A DNA stretch of 51,884 bases from Chitinophagales bacterium (GCA_026928325.1 JAIXKS010000044.1:1-51884), one strand, 5' to 3'; positions 26,688 to 35,800 are shown, counted from the stretch's first letter. The notes: generated by a model from the sequence alone, not told the origin. Program-made: numbers and translations.

Positions 26688-28205
26688 TTAATCAACCGAC
26701 GTACCTTTTATAATGTAACGTTGCAGCGCATCGGCGATTTTACGGTCATTACTCAGTCGTGGTACTTTATTTTGACCTCCAAGTTTACCTTCTGATTGCA
26801 TAAAATGGCGAAAAGCATCGTGCTCCATAACTCGAATTTTCAGTGGTTGAAGGATACCGCCTTGAATCAAATCGTTATAATAGATATTTTGCTTACACAT
26901 GGCCTCATTGATTTTTCTAGCCAGCCCTTCCAGATCATCCGGCACCTTAGAAAATTCTACAAACCACTCATGAAAAGGCAAGCCCTTATCAAAAGGATTT
27001 ACCTGCGGTGCCACCGTAAATTCGACGATACTATAATGGCTGTTAGCGATCGCACTTAACATGGCTTCTTCTACCTCTTTACCAATAACATGCTCGCCAA
27101 ATGCAGAAATATAGTGCTTGACTCGTCCACTAACGACTAATTTATATGGGTCGAGATTTACAAATCGAACACAATCTCCGATGTTATAACCCCATAATCC
27201 AGCATTATTATTGATAATTATGGCATAGTCTTTCCCTAACTCTACTTCACGTAAGGATAAGCGATCCGGCGTATCACGGCCTATTTGATCGACAGGGACA
27301 AATTCAAAAAATATGTCCGATTTAGTATTTAATAACAAGCCTGAGTCATGAAGATCATCCTGAAAAGCTATAAATCCCTCGGAAGCCGGGAATGTTTCAA
27401 TACTATCCATCTTCTGCCCCACCAAGGCTTCCAAATTAGCTCGATACGGTTCAAAGTTAACACCACCATACATAAAGAGACTATAATTCGGAAACACATC
27501 TAAGATGGTCTTTTTGCCCGAAATCGCCAATATCCGTTCGTAATACATCTGAACCCATGGCGGAATACCGCTAATCAAGGTCATATCTTGATGGATCGTT
27601 TCTTCAACGATTTTATCCAATTTTGCTTCCCAAGCTTCAATACAATTGGTTTCGTATGACGGTAGTTGATTGGTCCTCACCCAAGAAGGTACTTCGTGAT
27701 TGACGATACCAGATAACCGACCGGTAGGAATGCCTGATTTCAATTCTAGTTCCGGAGAACCTGATAAAAAAATCATCTTTCCCTTGAAAATGTCAGCATT
27801 TCCTTTTTGGTGAATATACCCTAACATTGCATTCCTAGCTGAAGAAATGTGACTGGGCATGCTATCTTTAGTAATCGGAATATATTTGACACCGCTGGTC
27901 GTTCCTGAAGTCTTCGCTAAATATTTAGGTTTTCCTGGCCAAAGGACATCCGCTCCTCCCACTACAACCCGATCTAAATAGGGTCTTAAAGCCTCATAAT
28001 CCCGAATAGGTATATTCTTTTTGAAAGCCTCATACGTTTTAATTTCTGCAAAATGATGGTCTTTACCAAAAGCAGTATCCTTAGCCTTATCCAACAGTTT
28101 CAACATGATATTCGTCTGATCCTGTGGCGCATTTCGTTTCCATTTCCCTATAGAACGCGCCGTCCAAGCCGCAGCTTGCATGACAGCAAAAGTTTTTAAA
28201 CCCAT
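26688..28205 (-). CDS. GH3 auxin-promoter family acyl-adenylate synthetase
   Basis: GH3 proteins adenylate carboxylic acids and join them to amino acids; plant members conjugate auxin and jasmonate, while bacterial members have no settled substrate. The 505-residue protein shows the three nucleotide motifs of the family: the P-loop-like KTSGTTSGVK (about 98-107), FPASEGF (in place of YxxSE) and GYNIGD with a preceding NNAGLWGY. MYGGVNFEPY is a GH3 signature. There is a -7-like box (CAAAGGTA on the plus strand, 28226-28233) just upstream. No neighbouring gene points to a substrate. Confidence 0.9.
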   Translation of the reverse strand: MGLKTFAVMQAAAWTARSIGKWKRNAPQDQTNIMLKLLDKAKDTAFGKDHHFAEIKTYEAFKKNIPIRDYEALRPYLDRVVVGGADVLWPGKPKYLAKTSGTTSGVKYIPITKDSMPSHISSARNAMLGYIHQKGNADIFKGKMIFLSGSPELELKSGIPTGRLSGIVNHEVPSWVRTNQLPSYETNCIEAWEAKLDKIVEETIHQDMTLISGIPPWVQMYYERILAISGKKTILDVFPNYSLFMYGGVNFEPYRANLEALVGQKMDSIETFPASEGFIAFQDDLHDSGLLLNTKSDIFFEFVPVDQIGRDTPDRLSLREVELGKDYAIIINNNAGLWGYNIGDCVRFVNLDPYKLVVSGRVKHYISAFGEHVIGKEVEEAMLSAIANSHYSIVEFTVAPQVNPFDKGLPFHEWFVEFSKVPDDLEGLARKINEAMCKQNIYYNDLIQGGILQPLKIRVMEHDAFRHFMQSEGKLGGQNKVPRLSNDRKIADALQRYIIKGTSVD

Positions 28206-28225
28206 AACCCACTATGTTTCCAGCT

Positions 28226-28233
28226 CAAAGGTA
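28226..28233 (-). promoter_or_regulatory. -7 box upstream of the GH3 gene
   Basis: Reads TACCTTTG on the minus strand, 20 bases from the ATG. No clear upstream box at the normal spacing. Confidence 0.35.
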
Positions 28234-28361
28234 AACAAAATATCTATTATTTATATACCATGCCTTATCATTCATGGTTAGGAGGTTATTTTCTTAAACT
28301 TTCGTTAAATTTTCAGATTTCAATCAACATAAATCAAATTCAAAAAACATTTTAATTACAA

Positions 28362-28379
28362 CATTTGTTACAACAAATG
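28362..28379. promoter_or_regulatory. Perfect palindrome upstream of yceI
   Basis: CATTTGTT-AC-AACAAATG: 8-bp arms, 2-bp centre, 27 bases before the yceI ATG. Position and symmetry suggest a repressor or activator site overlapping the promoter or leader. Which protein binds is unknown. Confidence 0.45.
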
Positions 28380-28406
28380 AATATCACAAAAAAATAATAG
28401 ATTATT

Positions 28407-28931
28407 ATGGCAAACACAACATGGGCATTAGATGCCGCACACAGCGAAATCCAATTTAAAGTCAGACACATGATGATAGCAAATGTTACAGGACAGTTTA
28501 ACAATTTCACATCAGAGTTGACTTCAGAAGACGACAATTTCAATGCATCTCAAGTATCATTTGAAGCCAATGTTGCTTCTATCGATACAAATAACGAACA
28601 ACGAGACAACCACTTGAGAAGTGGCGACTTTTTTGATGCAGAAAAATATCCTCACATCACATTTAAGTCAAAATCATACAATGCCGCATCAGGAAAAGTT
28701 GTTGGTGATCTAACCATTAGAGACATTACAAAAGAAGTTACTCTTGATGCAGAATTTCATGGAGTTAACAAAGACCCTTATGGAAATATAAAGGCTGGAT
28801 TTTCTTTAGATGGCAAAATCAACAGAACAGATTTTGGTCTAAACTGGAATGCTACCCTTGAAACTGGTGGAATTTTAGTAAGTGAAGATGTTAGAATTAT
28901 AGCAGAAATGCAGTTTGTTAAACAAGCTTAA
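28407..28931 (+). CDS. YceI-family lipid-binding-like protein
   Basis: A 174-residue YceI protein, a lipocalin-like beta barrel that in Thermus binds polyisoprenoid. Family marks: TWALDAAHSEIQFKVRHMMI at the start, VTGQFNNF, the NNEQRDNHLRSGDFFDAEKYP strand (about 62-82), TIRDITKEVTL and the closing GILVSEDVRI. No signal peptide is seen, so it is probably cytoplasmic, unlike the secreted proteobacterial type. A palindrome is upstream and a strong terminator downstream, so it is monocistronic. Confidence 0.93.
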   Translation: MANTTWALDAAHSEIQFKVRHMMIANVTGQFNNFTSELTSEDDNFNASQVSFEANVASIDTNNEQRDNHLRSGDFFDAEKYPHITFKSKSYNAASGKVVGDLTIRDITKEVTLDAEFHGVNKDPYGNIKAGFSLDGKINRTDFGLNWNATLETGGILVSEDVRIIAEMQFVKQA

Positions 28932-29024
28932 TTTTGACCAAATCAAGATCCATCATCCAATATTTAGCACTAGGTATGGTATATATTGTATCTTGTAAAC
29001 TTAGTTCCTAAATAAATACACAAA

Positions 29025-29066
29025 ATAAAAAGGCAATGCAGTTATTTTTTGCATTGCCTTTTTATT
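29025..29066. terminator. Strong bidirectional terminator after yceI
   Basis: Arms AAAAAGGCAATGCA (29027-29040) and TGCATTGCCTTTTT (29050-29063) form a 14-bp stem around a short T-rich loop, flanked by A- and T-runs. It ends yceI and can also stop transcription coming from the TonB-like gene. Confidence 0.88.
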
Positions 29067-29099
29067 TACCCTTCACAATTAAGGAACACACTTAACACT

Positions 29100-29260
29100 A
29101 GTGCTCCGTCCACAAAAATATCTTAATGAAATGTCGTTATTTTTTCAAATCTCATCGTTAAAAATACTCGCCATAGTTACCACTATGTCTGCGTTTTTTG
29201 CCTTGATCTTTAAAAAAATAACTTCCATTATTATTTAAATCTTTTTATAGACAGAGCGCT
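29100..29260 (+). repeat. Palindromic interspersed repeat, copy D (best preserved)
   Basis: A complete copy of about 161 bases. It begins agtgctccgtccacaaaaa and ends tttttatagacagagcgct; these ends are an imperfect inverted repeat, and the pairing continues inward to the centre CATAG-TTACCA-CTATG, so the entire element is an imperfect palindrome. It encodes no protein. The last two bases overlap the stop codon (29259-29261) of the TonB-like gene. Confidence 0.88.
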
Positions 29261-30116
29261 ATACCACTTTAAAATCAATGGTTACCGTTCCACATTGACT
29301 GTCAATGTCACTTTTCGCAAAACGATATTGTAAAGCCGTTTTTCTAGCAAGGTCAATTAAGTAGCTATCCGAGGTTGTAGAGCCTTTCTGCGTAAAATCT
29401 GCTCCGGTCACTTTACCAGTTTTATCAACACATATTATAAGTGCAACTTTTCCTGTTCGCTGGGATTTATCGCTAAATACTGGCGTGTATTCTATACCTC
29501 GGCCATTCAGTCCGCCGCCTACTCTTCCCGTACCTTTAGAAAGTCCATCTAAAGCCTTTCCATCCGGTAAGCCGCCTTTGTCGCCTTTCATCCCATCGGG
29601 GTTATTATTTCCAGTGCCGTTACCGGAAGAACTACCTCCACCAAAAAGGCCGGAATATTTCTTTTTTTGTTCGAGTGCAACATCTGAGTTTTTATCTTCT
29701 ACAAAACTGTCACTTCCACTTTGCTTCCCATCTTGCTTTTCAGAAACAGTGCCTCCTGTTTTAGCCGATGCTGGAAGATTATTTTTATTTGCTCCCGAAG
29801 GATCCCCTATTTTCTTAGAAGCATCATTCCCTTTTGCTGCACCGGCATCCTTAGTAGGACGAGTCACCACTGCTTGTTGATCCGCAGGTGTATTAGTTAA
29901 TGGCGGAACTTCCAATTTTGTATCTTCTACCTCTGGTTCTGGAAGTGTTTTCGGCTCTGTTTCTATATCAATATAAAAACTTTGCTCAATTGGAGTATCT
30001 ATCTTATCAAGAACTGTAAAAAATGCCAAAAGAGCCAATATAACATGAAGCCCTATCGTAAAAATGATACTCTTATTCTTGTTTTCAATATCCATTTTCC
30101 TTTCTGCAAGTTCCAT
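29259..30116 (-). CDS. TonB-like energy-transducer protein
   Basis: The 285-residue protein has the layout of a TonB-type transducer: cytoplasmic N-terminus, one transmembrane helix (about 17-38), a Pro/Glu-rich then Gly/Ser/Asn-rich periplasmic spacer, and a small C-terminal domain with VDKTGKVTGADFTQKGS...LARKTALQYRF, resembling the TonB C-terminal fold. It may couple proton-motive force to outer-membrane receptors; ExbB and ExbD are not in view, though they may lie elsewhere. Met8 (30095) is an alternative start, preceded by AAGGA, a rare Shine-Dalgarno-like sequence here. A good promoter lies 130 bases upstream. The stop codon touches repeat copy D. Confidence 0.78.
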   Translation of the reverse strand: MELAERKMDIENKNKSIIFTIGLHVILALLAFFTVLDKIDTPIEQSFYIDIETEPKTLPEPEVEDTKLEVPPLTNTPADQQAVVTRPTKDAGAAKGNDASKKIGDPSGANKNNLPASAKTGGTVSEKQDGKQSGSDSFVEDKNSDVALEQKKKYSGLFGGGSSSGNGTGNNNPDGMKGDKGGLPDGKALDGLSKGTGRVGGGLNGRGIEYTPVFSDKSQRTGKVALIICVDKTGKVTGADFTQKGSTTSDSYLIDLARKTALQYRFAKSDIDSQCGTVTIDFKVV

Positions 30117-30245
30117 AATGCCACTTTTAAAATTTATAATCCTTCTATTTTGTTTTAACGAAAAAGGCAGTGATTTTGTATCAACTTTTACCCAATCGTT
30201 ATGTATAGCATATAAACATGATACCTAACATCACAATATACGGCG

Positions 30246-30276
30246 CAAAGCTATGATATTTACATTATATAACAAA
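30246..30276 (-). promoter_or_regulatory. Bacteroidota-type promoter of the TonB-like gene
   Basis: On the minus strand TTTG, 19 bases, TAGCTTTG; both boxes exact. The leader would be about 125-145 bases, unusually long for this window. Confidence 0.7.
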
Positions 30277-30529
30277 AATATTTAACATATTTATTACTAA
30301 AAAACAACAATTAATACATTGAATATAAAGTTAATATGTAATTCAAACTACGACTAATATATTCCCAACCTAAGATTCAAAATTTTCTGTACCATTCTAG
30401 GAATCAATTGCACAAGCTCAATTCCTGCCCTATCCTTCTAATTATTGCAATAAATGCAAGATATCCCATAAAAAATATATAATTTTGCGACTTCCTTATA
30501 AATGTTATTCAGTTAAAATATAATTTCTT
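30277..30529. other. Divergent intergenic region, TonB-like gene / leuS
   Basis: The whole gap between the two starts is 30117-30529. It contains the TonB-like promoter at 30246-30276 and a -7-like TAATTTTG at 30480-30487 that may serve leuS. No tRNA-Leu T-box or other leader structure is recognisable. Confidence 0.5.
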
Positions 30530-33370
30530 ATGCTTTATCATCCGGAAAATATTGAACCTAAGTGGCGAAGTAGATGGATAAAAAACGACCTCTACAAAGT
30601 ATCAAATGACAGCGACCTCCCTAAATTTTATGTTTTGGATATGTTTCCTTATCCATCAGGAGCTGGTTTGCATGTTGGCCATCCATTAGGGTACATTGCT
30701 TCCGATATATTTGCACGATACAAAAAGCTCAAAGGTTTTAATGTTTTGCATCCTATGGGTTATGATGCTTTTGGTCTTCCTGCGGAACAATACGCTATCC
30801 AAACAGGAGTCAATCCGGCAGTATCCACCGATACAAATATCAAAAGATATCGCGAACAACTGGACAATATAGGATTTTGTTTTGATTGGAGCCGAGAAGT
30901 AAAAACATCTGACCCCAATTATTACAAGTGGACACAATGGATTTTCCTCCAATTGTACCATCATTACTACGACAATTCATTGCGGAAAGCAAGGCCTATT
31001 ACCGACTTAATCAAACATTTTGCCCTACATGGCAATCAAGGTCTCGACGCTGCCAATACTCAAGAATTTGATTTTACGGCTTCGGCATGGGATAATATGA
31101 CATCAAAAGAGAAAGACGATATCCTAATGAATTATCGATTGGCATATAGGAAGACCGGTTATGTCAATTGGTGTGAAGCCTTGGGGACCGTTCTTGCCAA
31201 TGACGAGGTCAAAGATGGTGTTTCCGAACGCGGTGGTTATCCGGTTGAGAAAAAAGCGATGATGCAATGGTCACTTCGCATAACGGCCTATGTAGAAAGG
31301 CTGCTTGACGACTTAGATCAATTGGAATGGACGGATGCCCTCAAAGCCATGCAAAGAAATTGGATCGGGCGATCGGAAGGTGCTAAAATGTTTTTCGAAA
31401 TTGAAAATTTCGATAGAAAATTAGAAATATTCACAACGCGCCCTGATACCATCTTTGGAGTTACATTTATGGTGTTAGCACCCGAACACGAATATGTTTC
31501 TTTCGTCACAACACTGGAACAAAAAGCAGCAGTTGATGCCTACTTAGAATATGTAAAATCTCGTTCTGAAGTAGAAAGAATGGCAGAAGCCAAGGAAGTC
31601 ACCGGAGTATTTACGGGATCTTATACGATTCATCCTTTTACTGGTCGCAGGATTCCTATTTGGATTGGTGAATATGTGCTCAATGATTATGGTACAGGCG
31701 CTATCATGGCTGTTCCCGGCGATGATGAAAGAGATTGGGCCTTTGCCAATAAATTTGGTATTGAAATTCTTGAAATATTAGACAGAAGTGAATTTCCCGA
31801 CGCAGCACCTCATGCTAAAGTTGGCAAAATGATGAATTCTGATTTTCTTTCAGGGATGGAAGTCAATGAAGCGATTCAATTGATGTTTAGCAAGATCAAA
31901 GAACGTGGTATTGGCGACAAAAAAGTCAACTACAAACTGAGAGATGCTAATTTTAGCCGACAAAGATACTGGGGCGAGCCCTTCCCGATAGGATACGACC
32001 AGGAAGGAGTCGCACATACCTTAGCTGACCATCAACTACCGCTGGAGCTGCCCAAACTCGAAAATTTTCAACCGGTCTCAGGCGGTAGGTCTCCATTGGC
32101 ACGGGTCGAATCTTGGGTTTCCCAATTTGATGGTTTGCAATTAGAGACCGATACGATGCCGGGATTTGCAGGGTCTTCTTGGTATTTTCTAAGATACATG
32201 GATCCGGACAATACGACGGCATTTGCTTCTAGCAAAGCACTACAATATTGGCAAGATGTCGATGTATATGTTGGTGGTACAGAGCATGCCGTTGGACACC
32301 TGATGTATAGTCGTTTTTGGCACAAATTCCTTTACGACCTAGCCTACGTTCCGACTATAGAGCCTTTTAAAAAGTTAATTAACCAAGGTATGATCACCGC
32401 ATACGGCTATTATGCGGAAAATATAAAATTCAATAATGGAACCTCCTTGATTGGCAATGCTAAAGACCTAATCGATTCGAAAGATTTTCAAGTTGGAAGC
32501 CCGATTAGATTAGCCTACATTCAAGACTACCTAGATCCGAACGGTAGAATCTATCAATCTCAATTTAAAGCCTATTTTGAGGCCATCGGCAAAGATTTCT
32601 TCGTCAATGGCGATGTATCCAAATATCATTGGATTCAAGATGAACATGGTGAAGCCTATTTTACTGTAAACATCATTCAGGAAAAAATGTCCAAGTCCAA
32701 ATACAATGTCCAAAATCCGGATGAAATTGTAGAAAGATATGGTGCAGACTGCTTTAGAATGTACGAAATGTTCTTAGGTCCGATCGAACAATCCAAACCA
32801 TGGGATACAAAAGGTATTGATGGTGTCAATCGATTCTTGCGCAAATATTGGAGTTTATATTTTGACGAGCATGGTTGGGCACTTCAAGACACAACGCCAA
32901 CTGCGGATGAATACAAGGTATTACACACGACCATTAAAAAAGTGACAGAAGACATCGAGCGATTTTCATTCAATACTTGTGTGAGTGCTTTCATGATGTG
33001 TATCAACGAGCTCAAAAGAATCAATTGTCAAAAACGTGACATCTTATCGCAAGTAAATATTTTATTGGCACCTTTCGCACCTTTTATTACAGAAGAACTC
33101 CACGAAATGATGGGACATACTTCTTCCGTTCATTTGGCTACTTATCCGGTTTTTGAAGACAAGTATATGGTGCTTGATACGGTAGAATATCCGATCTGTG
33201 TCAATGGTAAAAAAAGAGACTTAGTTTCTCTTCCAAGCAGTTTAACACCAAAAGAGATTCAAGAATTAGCACCGACACTTGGCAATGTACAGCGATTTAT
33301 AGAAGGCAAGGATTTGCAAAGAATTATCGTCGTTCCCGGAAAGATGATTAATCTCGTGGTAAAAGAGTAA
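30530..33370 (+). CDS. leuS: Leucyl-tRNA synthetase
   Basis: LeuS charges tRNA-Leu. The 946-residue protein is a class I synthetase with HVGHP (HIGH motif, 48-52) and KMSKS (719-723). The CP1 editing domain is visible by TTRPDTIFGVTFMV. It is longer than the E. coli enzyme (860), partly because of a segment after the HIGH region that is shared by Bacteroidota LeuS (about residues 150-190, with NQGLDAANTQEFDF). The C-terminal anticodon-binding and tail parts are complete. Monocistronic; a -7-like box lies about 45 bases upstream. Confidence 0.97.
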   Translation: MLYHPENIEPKWRSRWIKNDLYKVSNDSDLPKFYVLDMFPYPSGAGLHVGHPLGYIASDIFARYKKLKGFNVLHPMGYDAFGLPAEQYAIQTGVNPAVSTDTNIKRYREQLDNIGFCFDWSREVKTSDPNYYKWTQWIFLQLYHHYYDNSLRKARPITDLIKHFALHGNQGLDAANTQEFDFTASAWDNMTSKEKDDILMNYRLAYRKTGYVNWCEALGTVLANDEVKDGVSERGGYPVEKKAMMQWSLRITAYVERLLDDLDQLEWTDALKAMQRNWIGRSEGAKMFFEIENFDRKLEIFTTRPDTIFGVTFMVLAPEHEYVSFVTTLEQKAAVDAYLEYVKSRSEVERMAEAKEVTGVFTGSYTIHPFTGRRIPIWIGEYVLNDYGTGAIMAVPGDDERDWAFANKFGIEILEILDRSEFPDAAPHAKVGKMMNSDFLSGMEVNEAIQLMFSKIKERGIGDKKVNYKLRDANFSRQRYWGEPFPIGYDQEGVAHTLADHQLPLELPKLENFQPVSGGRSPLARVESWVSQFDGLQLETDTMPGFAGSSWYFLRYMDPDNTTAFASSKALQYWQDVDVYVGGTEHAVGHLMYSRFWHKFLYDLAYVPTIEPFKKLINQGMITAYGYYAENIKFNNGTSLIGNAKDLIDSKDFQVGSPIRLAYIQDYLDPNGRIYQSQFKAYFEAIGKDFFVNGDVSKYHWIQDEHGEAYFTVNIIQEKMSKSKYNVQNPDEIVERYGADCFRMYEMFLGPIEQSKPWDTKGIDGVNRFLRKYWSLYFDEHGWALQDTTPTADEYKVLHTTIKKVTEDIERFSFNTCVSAFMMCINELKRINCQKRDILSQVNILLAPFAPFITEELHEMMGHTSSVHLATYPVFEDKYMVLDTVEYPICVNGKKRDLVSLPSSLTPKEIQELAPTLGNVQRFIEGKDLQRIIVVPGKMINLVVKE

Positions 33371-33498
33371 GTCTAAGTGTACAGACTCAAACATATTTAT
33401 GTATCTCCATCGACCAATTCCTTGGATTTGGTATTCCCTTGAGGTATTATGCGTTTCGCTTTGTAACCTAAGTCACTATCCATTCGATGGGTTGCTCT

Positions 33499-33506
33499 TA
33501 TCTTTG
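33499..33506 (+). promoter_or_regulatory. -7 box upstream of the MBL-rhodanese gene
   Basis: TATCTTTG fits TAnnTTTG and ends 29 bases before the ATG; no upstream box at normal spacing. Confidence 0.4.
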
Positions 33507-33535
33507 TGGCATCAATTTAAAATTTAGAATTACCC

Positions 33536-34960
33536 ATGAAGATAGAACAGATTTATACGGGATGCTTGGCTCAAGGCGCTTACTATATTGAAAGTGAAGG
33601 CGAGGCAGCCATCATTGACCCACTTAGAGAAATTCAACCTTATTTAGATAAGGCGAATGCCGATCATGCCACGATAAAATACATTTTCGAAACACACTTT
33701 CATGCTGATTTCGTTTCTGGTCATATTGATTTGGCTAAGAAAACCGGAGCACCTATCGTTTATGGACCCACTACGACCAAAACAGGTTTTGAAAAATACG
33801 TTGCCCAAGACAATGAAATATTCAAAATCGGAAATGTACAACTAAAACTCATCCATACGCCGGGACACACTATGGAAAGCAGTTGTTTACTTTTGATTGA
33901 TGAAAATGGCAAAGAAACCGCATTATTTTCGGGAGATACCTTATTTATAGGAGATGTCGGTAGGCCGGATTTAGCGCAACATGTTGTATCTGAGTTGACT
34001 GAGGAGATATTGGCAGGTCACCTTTTTGATTCCTTGCAAAATAAAATTATGCCTTTGGCTGATGATTTAATCGTCTATCCAGCACACGGTGCAGGAAGTG
34101 CTTGTGGCAAAAACATGTCTAAGGAAACATCCGACACGCTAGGAAATCAGAAAAAAACAAACTATGCACTTCGTCCGGGGATTACAAAAGAGGTATTTAT
34201 TCAAGAAGTGCTACACGGATTAATGCCACCTCCAGGATATTTCCCTAAAAACGTATTAATGAATATCGAAGGATACGACAGTATTGACGAAGTGATGAAT
34301 CGCGGCCAAATATCACTTTCACCTCGAGAATTTGAGCTTATCGCTAACGAAACCCACGCATTGATTCTAGATACCCGATCGTCGGAGGCATTTTCAAAAG
34401 GGTTTATTCCCAATAGTATCAATATAGGCATTGATGGTAGTTTTGCAGTTTGGGTAGGCACATTAATTCCAGATATTCAGCAAGAATTATTAATCGTAGC
34501 CGACCAAGGTCGAGAAGAGGAAATCATCACAAGATTAGCACGGGTAGGATATGATTTTGCTATTGGATACCTTGAAGGTGGTATCGATGCATGGATAAAA
34601 GATGGCAGAGAAGTCGATCATATTGATAATATTTCTCCAGAACACCTCGCAAAAATTGCTGCTACAAATCCAGAGATACAGGTATTAGATGTAAGAAAAC
34701 AAAGCGAATATGCATCTGAACATATCATCGGAGCTGAGAATGCACCATTGGACTATATAAACGAAAGCATGAAACTCGTCAATCCCAATAAAACTTACTA
34801 TGTACATTGTGGTAGTGGCTATCGTTCTATGACCTTTGCTTCCATCCTCAAAGCCAGAGGGTACGAAAATCTAATCAATGTAGATGGTGGATTTAGTCAA
34901 ATCAAAGAATCCGGACAATTTAAATTCAGTGATTATGTTTGCCCTTCAACGATGTTGTAA
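33536..34960 (+). CDS. Metallo-beta-lactamase-fold protein with two rhodanese domains
   Basis: A 474-residue fusion related to persulfide dioxygenases (ETHE1 type) and used in sulfide detoxification in related bacteria. The N-terminal MBL part has THFHADFVSGH (His54, His56, Asp58, His63), HTPGH and FSGDTLFIGDVGRPD. Two rhodanese modules follow. The first (about 250-355) lacks a catalytic Cys (loop reads VADQGREEE), while the second (about 375-465) has Cys425 in HCGSGYRS and should be able to carry persulfide. A peroxiredoxin gene follows 48 bases later, so a joint sulfur and oxidative-stress role is plausible. Confidence 0.9.
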   Translation: MKIEQIYTGCLAQGAYYIESEGEAAIIDPLREIQPYLDKANADHATIKYIFETHFHADFVSGHIDLAKKTGAPIVYGPTTTKTGFEKYVAQDNEIFKIGNVQLKLIHTPGHTMESSCLLLIDENGKETALFSGDTLFIGDVGRPDLAQHVVSELTEEILAGHLFDSLQNKIMPLADDLIVYPAHGAGSACGKNMSKETSDTLGNQKKTNYALRPGITKEVFIQEVLHGLMPPPGYFPKNVLMNIEGYDSIDEVMNRGQISLSPREFELIANETHALILDTRSSEAFSKGFIPNSINIGIDGSFAVWVGTLIPDIQQELLIVADQGREEEIITRLARVGYDFAIGYLEGGIDAWIKDGREVDHIDNISPEHLAKIAATNPEIQVLDVRKQSEYASEHIIGAENAPLDYINESMKLVNPNKTYYVHCGSGYRSMTFASILKARGYENLINVDGGFSQIKESGQFKFSDYVCPSTML

Positions 34961-35008
34961 GTCGAACAAAACGCTTATTTTTTTTTAAAATCTTAAAATA
35001 TTATACAA

Positions 35009-35704
35009 TTGGAAAATTTAATAGAAAATCAAACAATAACTCCAATGCCAAGAATTGGAGATTCCGCACCTGCTTTTAAAGCAGTGACTACACAAGGTCC
35101 TATTCAATTTCCTGAAGATTATTCTGGTAAATGGGTTATTCTTTTTAGTCATCCAGCTGACTTTACACCGGTGTGTACCTCAGAATTTATGACTTTTGCC
35201 AAAATGCATGACCGATTTAAATCCCTAAACTGCGAATTAGTAGGATTGTCTGTGGATGGACTATACAGTCATATCGCTTGGCTTCGAACGATTAAGGAAA
35301 AAATCGAGTTCCGAGATATGAAAAATATGGAGGTAAAGTTTCCCTTAATTGAGGACATCACGATGGATGTTGCCAAAAAATACGGAATGATACAACCCGG
35401 CGAAAGTACAACAAAAGCTGTTAGAGCAGTTTTCTTTATAGATCCAAAAGGAATCATTAGAGCGATTATTTATTATCCTCTATCTTTAGGAAGAAACTTC
35501 GACGAACTTGAGCGAGCGCTAATAGCCATGCAAACAGCTGACAAACATGAGATTGCTACACCGGCGGATTGGGTTCCTGGTGAAGACGTCATCGTATCAC
35601 CAGCCGGATCATGTGGCGTTGCAAAAGAAAGAATGGACAATGAAGAACTCGATTGTAAAGACTGGTTCTTTTGTACAAAAAAACTACCCTTAGATAAAAT
35701 TTAA
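35009..35704 (+). CDS. Prx6-type peroxiredoxin
   Basis: Peroxiredoxins reduce H2O2 and organic peroxides. The 231-residue protein has the Prx signature PADFTPVC with peroxidatic Cys56 and the C-terminal Prx6 domain; three further cysteines are at 202, 216 and 222, as in archaeal-type Prx6 enzymes that use C-terminal cysteines for resolution. The start is TTG at 35009, since an in-frame stop lies just upstream; ATG at 35045 would remove 12 residues that look homologous to other Bacteroidota Prx. It follows the MBL-rhodanese gene and ends at a terminator shared with queD. Confidence 0.93.
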   Translation: MENLIENQTITPMPRIGDSAPAFKAVTTQGPIQFPEDYSGKWVILFSHPADFTPVCTSEFMTFAKMHDRFKSLNCELVGLSVDGLYSHIAWLRTIKEKIEFRDMKNMEVKFPLIEDITMDVAKKYGMIQPGESTTKAVRAVFFIDPKGIIRAIIYYPLSLGRNFDELERALIAMQTADKHEIATPADWVPGEDVIVSPAGSCGVAKERMDNEELDCKDWFFCTKKLPLDKI

Positions 35705-35742
35705 TACTCGTTAGAGCTATTTTAATTTGGAATTGCTATTTT

Positions 35743-35788
35743 TAGAGAGTCCGGATTATCAAATGTGATGGTCTGGACTTCTTTTTAT
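35743..35788. terminator. Terminator between prx and queD
   Basis: Stem AGTCCGGA/TCTGGACT (35748-35755 and 35772-35779, one G-T pair) followed by TTCTTTTTATTT. The genes on both sides converge on it. Confidence 0.7.
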
Positions 35789-35800
35789 TTATACGCATCA

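Noticed and set aside
35009-35045. ATG 35045 as the peroxiredoxin start
   Set aside because: It would remove 12 residues that resemble the N-termini of related Bacteroidota peroxiredoxins; TTG 35009 fits better, though this is not certain.
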